NCBI GenBank assembly: GCA_963702035.1
Contig: OY969700.1
Location: forward strand, 682,001 to 746,000
DNA length: 64,000 nt
Origin: VRUE01 sp963702035
GTDB taxonomy: Bacteria; Actinomycetota; Thermoleophilia; Solirubrobacterales; 70-9
Direction: 5' to 3'
Shown here: in pieces, positions 1-10,001 of the stretch
Position numbering within the stretch: the stretch's first letter is position 1
Layout: every line of letters starts with the position of its first letter
Program-made: the position numbers and the translations under genes
The notes under the pieces: generated by a model
Told to the model about the DNA's origin: nothing
Seen by the model: the letters and a program-made list of their open reading frames with translations, nothing else
Database searches by the model: none

Positions 1-141
1 CTCGTGCTTGGCGACCAGCTCGACGACCGAGCGCGCCTCGGACGGTTCGATCACCGGCAGTGGCGTCGCCAGGGTCCCGCTCGGATCGGAGATCGCACAG
101 CCGGTCCGCGCGGTGCCGTAGTCGAGGGCGAGCACGCGCAC
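1..141 (-). CDS. ruvX: Holliday junction resolvase-like RuvX/YqgF, N-terminal fragment
   Basis: Only the first 47 codons lie in the window; the gene continues past the left edge. The N-terminus reads MRVLALDYGTARTGCAISDP, the RNase H-like first strand with the DxGxxRxG motif typical of the YqgF/RuvX family, proposed to act in pre-16S rRNA 5'-end processing or as a Holliday junction resolvase. The GTG start lies 13 bases after the alaS stop, and alaS-ruvX is a common pair in bacteria (yrrK follows alaS in Bacillus). A GTG two codons later is an alternative start. Confidence 0.85.
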   Translation of the reverse strand, partial: MRVLALDYGTARTGCAISDPSGTLATPLPVIEPSEARSVVELVAKHE

Positions 142-154
142 TAGCCGAGCGACC

Positions 155-2779
155 TCATCCGAGCTCCCGCTCGATTGCCTGCCTCGCGACGTCCAGTGCC
201 TGGTCGAGCTTCGCCGCATCCTTGCCGCCCGCCTGCGCCATCTCCTCGCGGCCGCCGCCTCCACCGCCGACGAGCGGCGCGGCCTCGCGCACGACGGTCG
301 CCGCCGAAACCCCGCGTCCGACCGCGCCCTTCGAGGCGAGGACAACCAGGCCGACCTTGCTTCCCTCGGCGCCGCCGAGGACGATCGCCGACTCGCCTCC
401 GAGCTTCGACTGCACCCGGTTGGCGAGCTCGAGCAGCTGCTTCTGGTCGGCGATCGGCGCCTGGGAGGCGACGACCGCGACCCCATCGACCTCCTTGGCC
501 GTTGCGACGAGCCGCTCCGCCTCATCGCCGAGCAGCTGCTTCGCCGCCTGCTTGGCGCCCTCGCCCGCCTCGCGCAGTCGCTCGGCCGCGCGGCGGGCGC
601 CGGTCAGCGGGTCCTGGGGAGAGTCGAGCAGCTCGCCGACCTCGCGCAGCTGCTCCTCCCTGCCGCGGAACCAGTCGATCGCCGCGGGCCCGGTCACCGC
701 CTCGATCCGCCGCACATTGGCCGCGCTGGAGCCCTCCGAGACGACCTTGAAGATGCCGACCTCGGCCGTGTTGGCGACGTGGGTCCCGCCGCAGAGCTCG
801 CGCGAGACCCCGTCGACCTCGACCACCCGCACCCACTCGCCGTATTTCTCGCCGAACAGCGCCATCGCGCCGAGCTTTTCGGCCTCGGCCCGGTCCATCT
901 CCAGCCAGCGCACCGGCCGGCTCGCCTTGATCCAGTCGTTGACCCGCTCCTCGATCGCGGCGAGATCCTCGGCGCCGAGCCCTTGGCCATGATTGAAGTC
1001 GAAGCGCAGCTTGTCCGGGCGCACGGCGGAGCCCGCCTGGCGCACGTGGTCGCCGAGCCGCTCGCGCAGCGCCGCGTGCAGAAGGTGGGTCGCGGTGTGG
1101 TTGCGCATCGTCGCGTGCCGGGCCTCATGGTCGACAAGCGCCTCGACGGCGGCGCCGGAGGCGATCGAGCCGTTGCCTGCCTCGACCTCCAGCGCCTGGT
1201 CTTCGCCGAGCCGGTAGACGTCGACCACGCGGGCCTCTCCCCCGTCCCAGCGCAGCACCCCCGTGTCGGCGACCTGGCCGCCGCCCTCGGCGTAGAAGGG
1301 GCTCTCCTCGAGCTTGACCAGCGCCCGGCCGTCGTCGCTCGCAACGGCGGCGAGCCCGGTCGTCGCCCTGAGCGTCTCGTAGCCGACGAAGCGGGTCGGC
1401 GGCGCCTCCGCGGCGAAGGCGATCACCTTTCCGTGGCGGTCCTCGGAGCCGTGCGCGGTGGCGGAGCCGACCCGAGCGCGCTGGCGCTGCTCCTCCATCA
1501 GCTCCTCGAACCCGCCGTCATCGACCGAGAGGCCCTCCTCGGCGAGCAGCTCCTTGGTCAGGTCGTAGGGGAAGCCGTAGGTGTCGTGCAGCTTGAAGGC
1601 ATCGGCGGCGTCGATCCAAGAGGTGCTCGACTCGCGGGCCTCGGCGACCAGGCGCTCGAGCAGCTCGCTGCCGCGCTCCAGGGTGCGGCCAAAGCTCTCC
1701 TCCTCGTCGCCGACCCAGCGGGCGATCGTCTCCCGCTCCGCCGCCAGCTCCGGGTAGGCGGCGGCCATGATCTCTACCGTGCGCTCGGCGAAGCGGCCCA
1801 GCCACGGCGCCTCCAGGCCCAGGGTGCGGCCCTGCTGGATCGCCCGGCGCATGATCCGCCGCAGGATGTAGCCACGGTCCTCGTTGGAGGGGACGACCCC
1901 GTCGGCGATCAGGAAGGCGGCGCCACGCGAGTGGTCGGCGACGATCCGCATCGCCCTGGTCACCGCGCCGCCCTCGGCGTAGGAGCGCCCGGACAGCTCC
2001 TCGGCGAGGTCGATCAACGGCCGGACCAGGTCGGTCTCGAAGACCGAGGGGACGTCCTGGAGGATCGCCGCCATCCGGTCGAGCCCCATGCCGGTGTCGA
2101 TGTTGCGCATCGGCAGTTCGGTTAGAGCCCCCTCGGCGGAGAGGTCGTAGGTCATGAAGACGTGGTTCCAGAACTCGAGGAAGCGGTCGGTGTCGTCGCC
2201 GGGCCGCTCGTCGGCGGCGCCGAAATCCTCGCCGCGATCGAGGTAGAGCTCCGAGCAGGGGCCGCAGGGGCCGCTCGGACCCGCCTGCCAGAAGTTGTCC
2301 TCGCGGCCGAGCAGGACGATCCGCTCCTCGGGCATGCCGACTCCCTTCCAGATCTCGATCGCCTCGGTGTCGGGCCCGAGGCCGAGCTCCTCGTCGCCGC
2401 CGAAGACGGTCGCCCAGATCCGCTCGGGGTCCATCCCGAACCCCTGCGTCGCCAGCTCCCAGCCCCAGGGGATCGACTCCGCCTTGAAGTAGTCGCCAAA
2501 GCTCCAGTTGCCGAGCATCTCGAAGAAGGTGAGGTGGCGGGCGGTTTTGCCGACCTCCTCGATGTCGGTAGTGCGGAAGCACTTCTGCACGTCAGCGATC
2601 CGCGGGGCCGGTGGCTTCTCGCGTCCGAGGAAATAGGGCTTGAAGGGCTGCATCCCCGCGGTCGTGAGCAGCACCGAGGGGTCGTGCACGGAGGGGACCA
2701 ACGAAGCCGAGGGCACGATCCGGTGGCCCCGCTCCGCGAAGAAGGACAGATAGGTGCTGCGGATCTGCTCGGCATTCAT
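155..2779 (-). CDS. alaS: Alanyl-tRNA synthetase
   Basis: Charges tRNA-Ala with alanine in the cytoplasm and edits mischarged Ser and Gly. At 874 residues it matches the usual length. The class II catalytic core is at the N-terminus (FFAERGH...TTAGMQPFKPYFLG), the central region binds tRNA, and the editing domain shows the zinc ligands HTATH and CGGTH; the C-terminal C-Ala region ends in a Gly-rich stretch (VGGGGGGREEM), as expected. I chose the ATG giving MNAEQIRSTY; a TTG two codons upstream is also possible. It lies 26 bases or so after mnmA in the leftward transcription unit and is followed by ruvX. Confidence 0.97.
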   Translation of the reverse strand: MNAEQIRSTYLSFFAERGHRIVPSASLVPSVHDPSVLLTTAGMQPFKPYFLGREKPPAPRIADVQKCFRTTDIEEVGKTARHLTFFEMLGNWSFGDYFKAESIPWGWELATQGFGMDPERIWATVFGGDEELGLGPDTEAIEIWKGVGMPEERIVLLGREDNFWQAGPSGPCGPCSELYLDRGEDFGAADERPGDDTDRFLEFWNHVFMTYDLSAEGALTELPMRNIDTGMGLDRMAAILQDVPSVFETDLVRPLIDLAEELSGRSYAEGGAVTRAMRIVADHSRGAAFLIADGVVPSNEDRGYILRRIMRRAIQQGRTLGLEAPWLGRFAERTVEIMAAAYPELAAERETIARWVGDEEESFGRTLERGSELLERLVAEARESSTSWIDAADAFKLHDTYGFPYDLTKELLAEEGLSVDDGGFEELMEEQRQRARVGSATAHGSEDRHGKVIAFAAEAPPTRFVGYETLRATTGLAAVASDDGRALVKLEESPFYAEGGGQVADTGVLRWDGGEARVVDVYRLGEDQALEVEAGNGSIASGAAVEALVDHEARHATMRNHTATHLLHAALRERLGDHVRQAGSAVRPDKLRFDFNHGQGLGAEDLAAIEERVNDWIKASRPVRWLEMDRAEAEKLGAMALFGEKYGEWVRVVEVDGVSRELCGGTHVANTAEVGIFKVVSEGSSAANVRRIEAVTGPAAIDWFRGREEQLREVGELLDSPQDPLTGARRAAERLREAGEGAKQAAKQLLGDEAERLVATAKEVDGVAVVASQAPIADQKQLLELANRVQSKLGGESAIVLGGAEGSKVGLVVLASKGAVGRGVSAATVVREAAPLVGGGGGGREEMAQAGGKDAAKLDQALDVARQAIERELG

Positions 2780-2811
2780 CGGCAACGAAGCCTAAGCGAC
2801 TGCAGGCGGCC

Positions 2812-4260
2812 TCAGGCCGTCGCCGCGATGGTGCCGTGGCCGACGATCGCCTCGCCGCAGAGCAGCACCGCCGCCTGGCCCGGCGCCGCGGCGTCGAAGG
2901 CCTCGCCGAGTTGGACGTCGAGCTTGGCGTGACGGCCCCTCTCCGCCCCCGCCACGGAGGCCGGGACCGGCGTGGCCTGGTAGCGCAGTTTGACCGCGTC
3001 GATGCGGTCGCTGCCGCGATGCAGGACAGCGTCGCGGACCCGGACCGTCTTCGCCGCCAACTCCACCCGCGGGCCGACGGTGACCGTGTTCGCCCCGGCA
3101 TCGGTCGCCAGTACGTAGAGCGGCTCCGGCGCCGACACGCCGATCCCGCGCCGCTGCCCGACGGTGAAGTTGTGGTGGCCGCGGTGGCGCCCGATCGACC
3201 GGCCCGAGCCGTCGAGGACGGCGCCCTCGCGCTCGCCCAGACCGGCATGGCGGCGCAGGAAGCGCTCCTTTCCCTGGCCGGCGAGGAAGCAGAGGTCCTG
3301 GCTCTCGGGCTTCTTGGCGACCGAGAGGCTGTGGCGGGCGGCGATCTCGCGCACCTCGGGCTTGCTCAGCTCGGTGAGCGGGAAGCGCAGGCGGTCGAGC
3401 ATCGCCGGCGGCAGCGCGGCGAGCATGTAGCTCTGATCCTTGTTGCTGTCGGACGCCGCGGCCAGCAAGGGGCCGTCGCCGTCATCGACTATCCGCGCGT
3501 AGTGGCCGGTGACCAGGTAATCGGCACCGAGGCGCTCGGCGAGGTCGACCATCGCCGCGATCCGCACCTCGCCGTTGCAGACGATGCAGGGGTTCGGCGT
3601 GGCGCCGGCGCCGTATCCGTCGAGAAAGGTGCCGACGACGCGGCGGCGGAATTCCTCCTCGAGATCGAGGGTGAGGTGGGGGATGCCGAGCGAGTGCGCC
3701 ACGGCCCGCGCGCCGAGAACCGCCTCGGGCGAGCAGCAGGCCTTGGCCCCATCGGTCTCCGGATCGGCCCAGAGCTTCAAGGTGACGGCAAGCACCTCGG
3801 CGCCGCGCTCACGTTCGAGCAGAGCGGCGACGGCGCTGTCAACGCCGCCCGACATCGCGATCAGGACCCGGCCGCCGCGCGGCGCGGCGAGCGTCTGAGA
3901 GGACGCGGCGGCGCTCGCAAGCGCCCGGTGCAGAGCGTCGGCGGCAAGCTGCGCGGCATGACGCTTGGCGGGCGTCAGTCCCCCGACTGCCTCGTCCACC
4001 TCGTCGATCCCGATCCGCGCCGCCTCGATCACAGGCTCCCCGTCGACCAACTCGGCGACGGCCGCGGTCGCGGCCCGGGTCGCCCCACATCCCTCGGCGT
4101 CGAAGCTCACGCGGGCCACGCACCCGTCCTCGATCAGCAGCGACACCCGCGAGAGGTCCCCGCATGCCGCGCCCCCGGCCGCACCAGTGAACCCGCCATC
4201 GAGCGACGGTCCAAGCCGCGTCGCATCACGCAGGTAGTGCTCGAATAGCTCCCGACTCAC
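2812..4260 (-). CDS. mnmA: tRNA-specific 2-thiouridylase MnmA with N-terminal IscU/NifU-like domain
   Basis: Thiolates U34 of Lys, Glu and Gln tRNAs. At 482 residues it is about 120 longer than ordinary MnmA. Residues 1-115 look like an IscU/NifU scaffold: AACGDL (Cys33) and EGCGATRA (Cys58) match the first two ligand cysteines, while the usual third HCS reads HAA near residue 102. The thiolase begins near residue 130 with the PP-loop SGGVDS (137-142), then NPCIVCN (Cys225 and Cys228) and DLCFL (Cys324), a CxxC...C arrangement associated with Fe-S-dependent tRNA thiolases. The start is GTG. A fused cluster-scaffold domain suggests direct Fe-S or sulfur delivery; that role is inference, while the MnmA call is firm. 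Confidence 0.93.
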   Translation of the reverse strand: MSRELFEHYLRDATRLGPSLDGGFTGAAGGAACGDLSRVSLLIEDGCVARVSFDAEGCGATRAATAAVAELVDGEPVIEAARIGIDEVDEAVGGLTPAKRHAAQLAADALHRALASAAASSQTLAAPRGGRVLIAMSGGVDSAVAALLERERGAEVLAVTLKLWADPETDGAKACCSPEAVLGARAVAHSLGIPHLTLDLEEEFRRRVVGTFLDGYGAGATPNPCIVCNGEVRIAAMVDLAERLGADYLVTGHYARIVDDGDGPLLAAASDSNKDQSYMLAALPPAMLDRLRFPLTELSKPEVREIAARHSLSVAKKPESQDLCFLAGQGKERFLRRHAGLGEREGAVLDGSGRSIGRHRGHHNFTVGQRRGIGVSAPEPLYVLATDAGANTVTVGPRVELAAKTVRVRDAVLHRGSDRIDAVKLRYQATPVPASVAGAERGRHAKLDVQLGEAFDAAAPGQAAVLLCGEAIVGHGTIAATA

Positions 4261-4293
4261 GCTTCACAGCGTAAAGCGGCACGCAGGCCCTTT

Positions 4294-4344
4294 CCATCCG
4301 ACCTGCATCGAACCCCTATTTGGGGCTCGATGCAGGTCGGATGG
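4294..4344. repeat. 23-bp stem-loop between the 6S RNA candidate and mnmA
   Basis: Arms 4294-4316 and 4322-4344 are complementary over 23 bp with one mismatch, separated by a 5-base loop (tattt). It sits 34 bases upstream of the mnmA GTG and downstream of the candidate 6S RNA. No T-tract follows in either direction, so it is not a textbook intrinsic terminator; it may still end transcription or be a mobile palindrome. Confidence 0.8.
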
Positions 4345-4420
4345 GGCTCCCGGCGGGGCATGGAGCGATGGTGGCGGGAGCGGACGCGCGCGTGGCGCGC
4401 TGAATGTCAAATCTCTCCCA

Positions 4421-4582
4421 CGAAAAGAGGCTCCAACCCGCCGTTGCCGCCCCTGGCTTTGATCCCTTGAAGAAAAGGGTGGGCGCCTCCTCCGGATCCC
4501 ACAGGACCAAGAGAGATCGGCCCCCGCGCCGTTTGTGTTGGGTCAAACGGTGGGACGGCTCTCGCACGGGCTCGAGCCTCGG
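4421..4582 (-). ncRNA. ssrS: Candidate 6S RNA
   Basis: This stretch has no coding gene but folds as one long bulged hairpin on the minus strand. The closing stem pairs 4574-4580 with 4427-4433 (7 bp), 4567-4572 with 4435-4440 (6 bp) and 4552-4559 with 4446-4453 (8 bp). Two of these pairs are G-U only when read on the minus strand, which orients the RNA. A central bubble follows, whose 3' side carries a small CCCTT/AAGGG hairpin, and then an apical helix. The 3' half (TTCAAGGGATCAAAGCC, then GGGGCGGC) resembles E. coli 6S RNA as I remember it. A TTTT run follows the closing stem. Position between aspS and mnmA matches Bacillus 6S-1. At about 160 nt it is on the short side. Confidence 0.55.
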
Positions 4583-4653
4583 CTCAACCGTACCACCGCG
4601 AGGGCTTGCCCGCGACCGAAGATCGGTGCAGACAGGAAAGCCCACGGGGCCCT

Positions 4654-4962
4654 TCAGTCGAGATTGGAGAGCAGAAACTCGGCCTCGCTCCAGTCCTCGC
4701 CCCTGACCCGCAGGGCGATGTCGCCGCGGCCAAAGCGATCGATCGGCCAGTCGGCGGTGAGAACGGCCTCTATTCCCGCCTCTTCCAGCGCCTGGTGCCA
4801 GGCCCGCGCCGTGCGCAGGTCGCCGAAGTCGCGCACGACCTCCCAGGAGTCGAAAGTCGGATCGTCGACCTGGACAGGCGTCTTCCCCGGGCCGGGCTGG
4901 CGGCCTCGACGGGCAAAGCGGAAGCGATCGAGGAGGCTCATGGTCATATCTTGACCGCTCAC
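4654..4962 (-). CDS. DUF2007-like small protein
   Basis: A 102-residue cytoplasmic protein of unknown role. Residues 38-102 fit the DUF2007 pattern (putative signal-transducing protein): WEVVRDFGDLRTARAWHQAL, then EEAGIEAVL, a variable loop and a closing helix SEAEFLLSNLD. The first 35 residues are basic and proline-rich. Starts at Met1, Met6 or Met8 are all possible; an internal Met would leave the domain intact. It lies 24 bases downstream of the aspS stop and immediately upstream of the 6S RNA candidate, so it may be the last coding gene of the hisS-aspS unit. Confidence 0.6.
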   Translation of the reverse strand: MSGQDMTMSLLDRFRFARRGRQPGPGKTPVQVDDPTFDSWEVVRDFGDLRTARAWHQALEEAGIEAVLTADWPIDRFGRGDIALRVRGEDWSEAEFLLSNLD

Positions 4963-4986
4963 CGCCGCAAGGGATTCGACCTGGGC

Positions 4987-6779
<1,793 letters not shown>

Positions 6780-6783
<4 letters not shown>

Positions 6784-8024
6784 GATCGCTCGCCGCCGAT
6801 CGCTTCGACAGCTTGCGCCAGATCGACCGGACGCTGCTCGCCGCTTTGCATGTCGCGCAGCTGCGCGGAGCCGTCCGGGTCGAGGATCAGCACGCGCCGG
6901 GCGCCGATCCGGTCGGCGTGCTTGAGCTGCCCCTTCAGTCCCCGCCCGGCGAGGTCGACCTCCGCCGAAAGGCCGGCGTGGCGCAGCTCGGTCGCCAACG
7001 CCAGCGCCTGCCGCTGCTGGCCGGCGTCCGCGACGGCGATGAACGCGTCGCGGCCGACCTTCTCCTCGGCCTCGCCCAGGGCGAGGAGGATGCGCTCGAT
7101 TCCGGCCGCCCAACCGACCGCCGGCGTCGGCGGCCCGCCCAGCTGCTCGATCAGCCCGTCATAGCGGCCGCCGCCGCCAATCTCGGATTGGGCGCCGAGC
7201 TCGTCGCAGACGAAGGAGAAGATCGTCCGCGTGTAGTAGTCGAGGCCGCGCACCAGGGTCGGGTCGATCTCGAAGCCGATGCCGGCCGCCTCGAGCAGCG
7301 CGCGCACCTCGGCGAAGTGCTCGGCGTCCTCCCCGTCGAGGCGTTCGACGAGCGTCGGGGCGCTCGCCATCACGCCGCGCGTCCCCTCGTCGTCCGCGTC
7401 GAAGGCGCGCAACGGGTTGATCTCGATCCGCTCGCGGACCTCCTTGGAGAGCTCCGCCTCGTGGGCGCGCAGGTGAGCCTTGAGCTCTTCCAGGTAGGCA
7501 TTGCGCGCCCCCGGCGAGCCGAGGCTGCCGACCCGCAACTCGACGCCCGGCACACCCAGCTCGGTGAGCAGGTCGGAGAGCAACATGATCGCCTCGGCGT
7601 CGGCGAGCGGCGAATCGGTGCCGATCGCCTCGGCGCCGAGCTGGTGGAACTGGCGATAGCGCCCGGCCTGGGGGCGCTCATGACGGAAGAACGGGCCTAC
7701 GTAGGAGAGCTTTACCGGCTGCGCCAGCTTGTGCATGCCGTGCTCGAGGTAGGCGCGGCAGATCGGCGCCGTGCCCTCGGGCCGCAGGGTGATGCTGCGG
7801 CCCCCCTTGTCCTCGAAGGTGAACATCTCCTTGCGCACGATGTCGGTGGAGCGGCCGACGCCCCGCTCGAACAACTCGGTGTCCTCAAACACGGGGGTGG
7901 CGATCGGCTCATAGCCGGCCCGCGCGAAGACGGCCGATGCCGCGGCTTCGATCCGCTTCCTGGCACGGGCGTCGGCCGGCAGGACATCGAAGGTTCCCCG
8001 AGGGGCCTGATACTTGCTCGCCAT
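6780..8024 (-). CDS. hisS: Histidyl-tRNA synthetase
   Basis: Class II synthetase of 414 residues, normal length. The N-terminus (APRGTFDVLPADA) is typical. Motif 2 is visible in FFRHERPQAGRYRQFHQLG, the histidine-specific motif in LVRGLDYYTRTIFSF and GGGGRYDGL, and the C-terminal anticodon-binding domain starts near residue 320. The ATG start follows 32 bases after the MBL-fold gene. It overlaps aspS by four bases. Confidence 0.97.
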
Positions 8025-8056
8025 CGTGGCGCGACCTTACCTACGCGGCGCGCGGG

Positions 8057-8701
8057 TCAGCTTGCCAGCTCGGCGAGGAAAGGATTACTCGCCCGCTCGG
8101 CGCCAAGTGTGGTGACGCCCATGTGGCCGGGGTAGACACCGGTTTCCGGCGAATGGGAATCGAGCAGGCCACGGATCGAGCGCATCAACGTCGGCCCGTC
8201 GCCGCCGGGCAGGTCGACCCGACCGACCGATCCCTTGAAGAGCACGTCGCCGGAGAACATCGCCTCCTCGTCGCGGATCGAGTAGGTGACGTGGCCGGGG
8301 CTGTGGCCCGGGGTGAAGATGACGTCGATGGTCAGGCCGGCCAGCTCCAGCGTCTCCCCACCTTTCAGCGTCTCGTCGGCCTCGTAGTTCTCGTAGGGGC
8401 CGATGCCGGGCACCGGCACGTAGGCCATGATGTCGGCGAGCAGCGGCCGCTCGATTTCCGGGCAGTACACCGGGGCGCCGGTAACCGCCGCCACCGGCGA
8501 GACCGCGCCGATGTGATCGAAGTGACAGTGGGTGACCAGGATCGCGTCGACCTTGGTCCCCATCTGCTCGACCGCCGCGAGAATGCGATCCGGCTCCTCG
8601 CCCGGGTCGACGATCAGCCCGCTGCCCGAGCCTTCGCGCCGCACCACGAAGCAGTTCTCCGCGATCGGCCCCACGGTGAGCATCTGGACGTCGAGGCTCA
8701 C
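8057..8701 (-). CDS. MBL-fold hydrolase (glyoxalase II-like)
   Basis: A 214-residue metallo-beta-lactamase fold hydrolase. The metal site is THCHFDHIG near residue 60, followed by a His in GHSPGH near 130 and an Asp in FSGDVLF, plus YPGHM near the C-terminus, all conserved in the glyoxalase II/persulfide dioxygenase-like group. The substrate is unknown; short members without the glyoxalase C-terminal domain often hydrolyse thioesters. The start is a GTG that overlaps the upstream stop by four bases. It sits between a small membrane gene and hisS, the same place as yqgX-like genes in several bacteria. Confidence 0.85.
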   Translation of the reverse strand: MSLDVQMLTVGPIAENCFVVRREGSGSGLIVDPGEEPDRILAAVEQMGTKVDAILVTHCHFDHIGAVSPVAAVTGAPVYCPEIERPLLADIMAYVPVPGIGPYENYEADETLKGGETLELAGLTIDVIFTPGHSPGHVTYSIRDEEAMFSGDVLFKGSVGRVDLPGGDGPTLMRSIRGLLDSHSPETGVYPGHMGVTTLGAERASNPFLAELAS

Positions 8702-9063
8702 TCCTTGCTCCCGGCGCGGATCCGGGCCCGCTCGCGCCGCCGCCACAGCATCGCGTCGATGTAATAGCCGGCCGGGATGTAGAAGACGAGCATAAAGGCG
8801 CCGAGGCCGAAGGCGGCACCGGGCGGCCGTTTGAAGATCAGCATCAGCAGGGCCGTGAAGATGACGGCGGCAACCCCGCCGCGGACGATCGAGCTGCGCC
8901 AGGTCGGTGGCGCGTCGGTCTTCTGTTGAGCCTTGCGGCCGGAGCGGGCACGTGCCTTGGCCTCCTCGCGGCTGCGCGGGCGGCCGGCTCGGCGATTCGG
9001 ATCGACGCGGCCGCCCTGCGTGCCGCGGTGCTTGCGGCGGCGCTTCTTCCTCGTCTGGGCCAT
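8698..9063 (-). CDS. Small two-TM membrane protein with basic N-terminus
   Basis: A 121-residue protein with no family I can name. Residues 1-55 are very basic (KKRRRKHRG near the N-terminus), followed by two hydrophobic segments at about 60-77 and 83-100, then a short basic tail. This layout suggests an inner-membrane hairpin with a positively charged cytoplasmic arm that might touch nucleic acid or the ribosome; that is a guess. It is coupled to the MBL-fold gene by a GTGA overlap. Confidence 0.65.
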   Translation of the reverse strand: MAQTRKKRRRKHRGTQGGRVDPNRRAGRPRSREEAKARARSGRKAQQKTDAPPTWRSSIVRGGVAAVIFTALLMLIFKRPPGAAFGLGAFMLVFYIPAGYYIDAMLWRRRERARIRAGSKE

Positions 9064-9098
9064 ATCCGGAATCTAAACGAATGGCGGGGTTGGGCCAC

Positions 9099-10001
9099 TC
9101 AGGGCAGTGCTGCCAGGCGCCGCTCGATCGTCTGCCGCTCGGGGTCGAAGCCCCTGATCGGCACGTCGTCCGGATAGCCGGCGAGGGCGGCGACCGGAAT
9201 CAGCCCGACGAGCTCGGCCTCGACCGGCCGGGCGCCGAGCGGCTCGGCGAGCGAGCGAATCCTCTCCACCACCATGCCCAGCGACGTCGCGGCGAGGTCG
9301 TGGATATTGGTCGAGATCTGCACACGGCCGCCCGAGAGCGGCAGACCGACCGCCCGCACGCCGGCCAGGCCGCCTCCCGACTCACGCAGGCCGGCGGCGA
9401 CAGCGCGCCCCAGGTCGAGGTCGCCGCTGTCGAGCTCGACGTTGAAGGCGCCGAGCGGCGGACGGGAGGTGACCAGAGTCGCGCCGGCGGTGGGGTGCGG
9501 CCGGGCCGGGCCGCGGTCGGGGAGCAGCTCGCCCGCGTCCATCTTCAGCTGGAGCCCGGTCAGCCCACCGTCGCGGAAGTAGGCCCGCTCGACTCGCTCG
9601 GGCGCGGTCGCCAGCTCTCCATAGAGAAAGATGGGAACGCCCAGGCCGGCGACCCGGTCGGCGACGTCGACGGCGGTCGTTCGTGCCCGCGCGCGACCCC
9701 CCGGTCCGATCCAGACGACCGGGGCGACGTCGAGTGCTCCGATCGCCGGGTGAACGCCCTCATACCCGGACATGTCGACCGAGCGGATCGCCTCGGCGGC
9801 GCCTCGGGCCAGCGCCGCGGTCAGCGCCTCGGGCTCACCTGCCAGGGTGAAGACGGTGCGGTTGTGGTCGGGGTCGCTGTGACGATCGAGCAGGGTCACG
9901 CCCGTGGAGAAGGCGCGCTCAAGGGCGTCGATCCGCCCCGCATCGCGACCCTCGGAGACGTTGGGGACGGCAAGCAGCGGTCGAGACAAGACGCTAGACA
10001 A
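9099..10001 (-). CDS. ftcD: Glutamate formiminotransferase-like protein
   Basis: A 300-residue FtcD N-terminal-type protein. Family marks include VPNVSEGRD at the start, DPDHNRTVFTLAG, GVHPAIGALDVAPVVW and GPARPHPTAGA (tetrahydrofolate pocket region). The usual role is transfer of a formimino or formyl group from glutamate to tetrahydrofolate in histidine breakdown; no hut genes are nearby, so a folate-linked one-carbon role is open. No cyclodeaminase domain is fused. The start is a TTG at 10001, overlapping the upstream gene by eight bases, or a second TTG at 9989. Confidence 0.85.
   Translation of the reverse strand: MSSVLSRPLLAVPNVSEGRDAGRIDALERAFSTGVTLLDRHSDPDHNRTVFTLAGEPEALTAALARGAAEAIRSVDMSGYEGVHPAIGALDVAPVVWIGPGGRARARTTAVDVADRVAGLGVPIFLYGELATAPERVERAYFRDGGLTGLQLKMDAGELLPDRGPARPHPTAGATLVTSRPPLGAFNVELDSGDLDLGRAVAAGLRESGGGLAGVRAVGLPLSGGRVQISTNIHDLAATSLGMVVERIRSLAEPLGARPVEAELVGLIPVAALAGYPDDVPIRGFDPERQTIERRLAALP

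Noticed and set aside
4421..4582. RNase P RNA or tmRNA as the identity of the structured RNA
   Set aside because: Neither the P4 conserved strings of RNase P RNA nor a tRNA-like end and tag frame were seen.
4316..4645. A 109-codon minus-strand open frame in the mnmA upstream region
   Set aside because: No Shine-Dalgarno, no family, and the region is better explained by structured RNA and a stem-loop.
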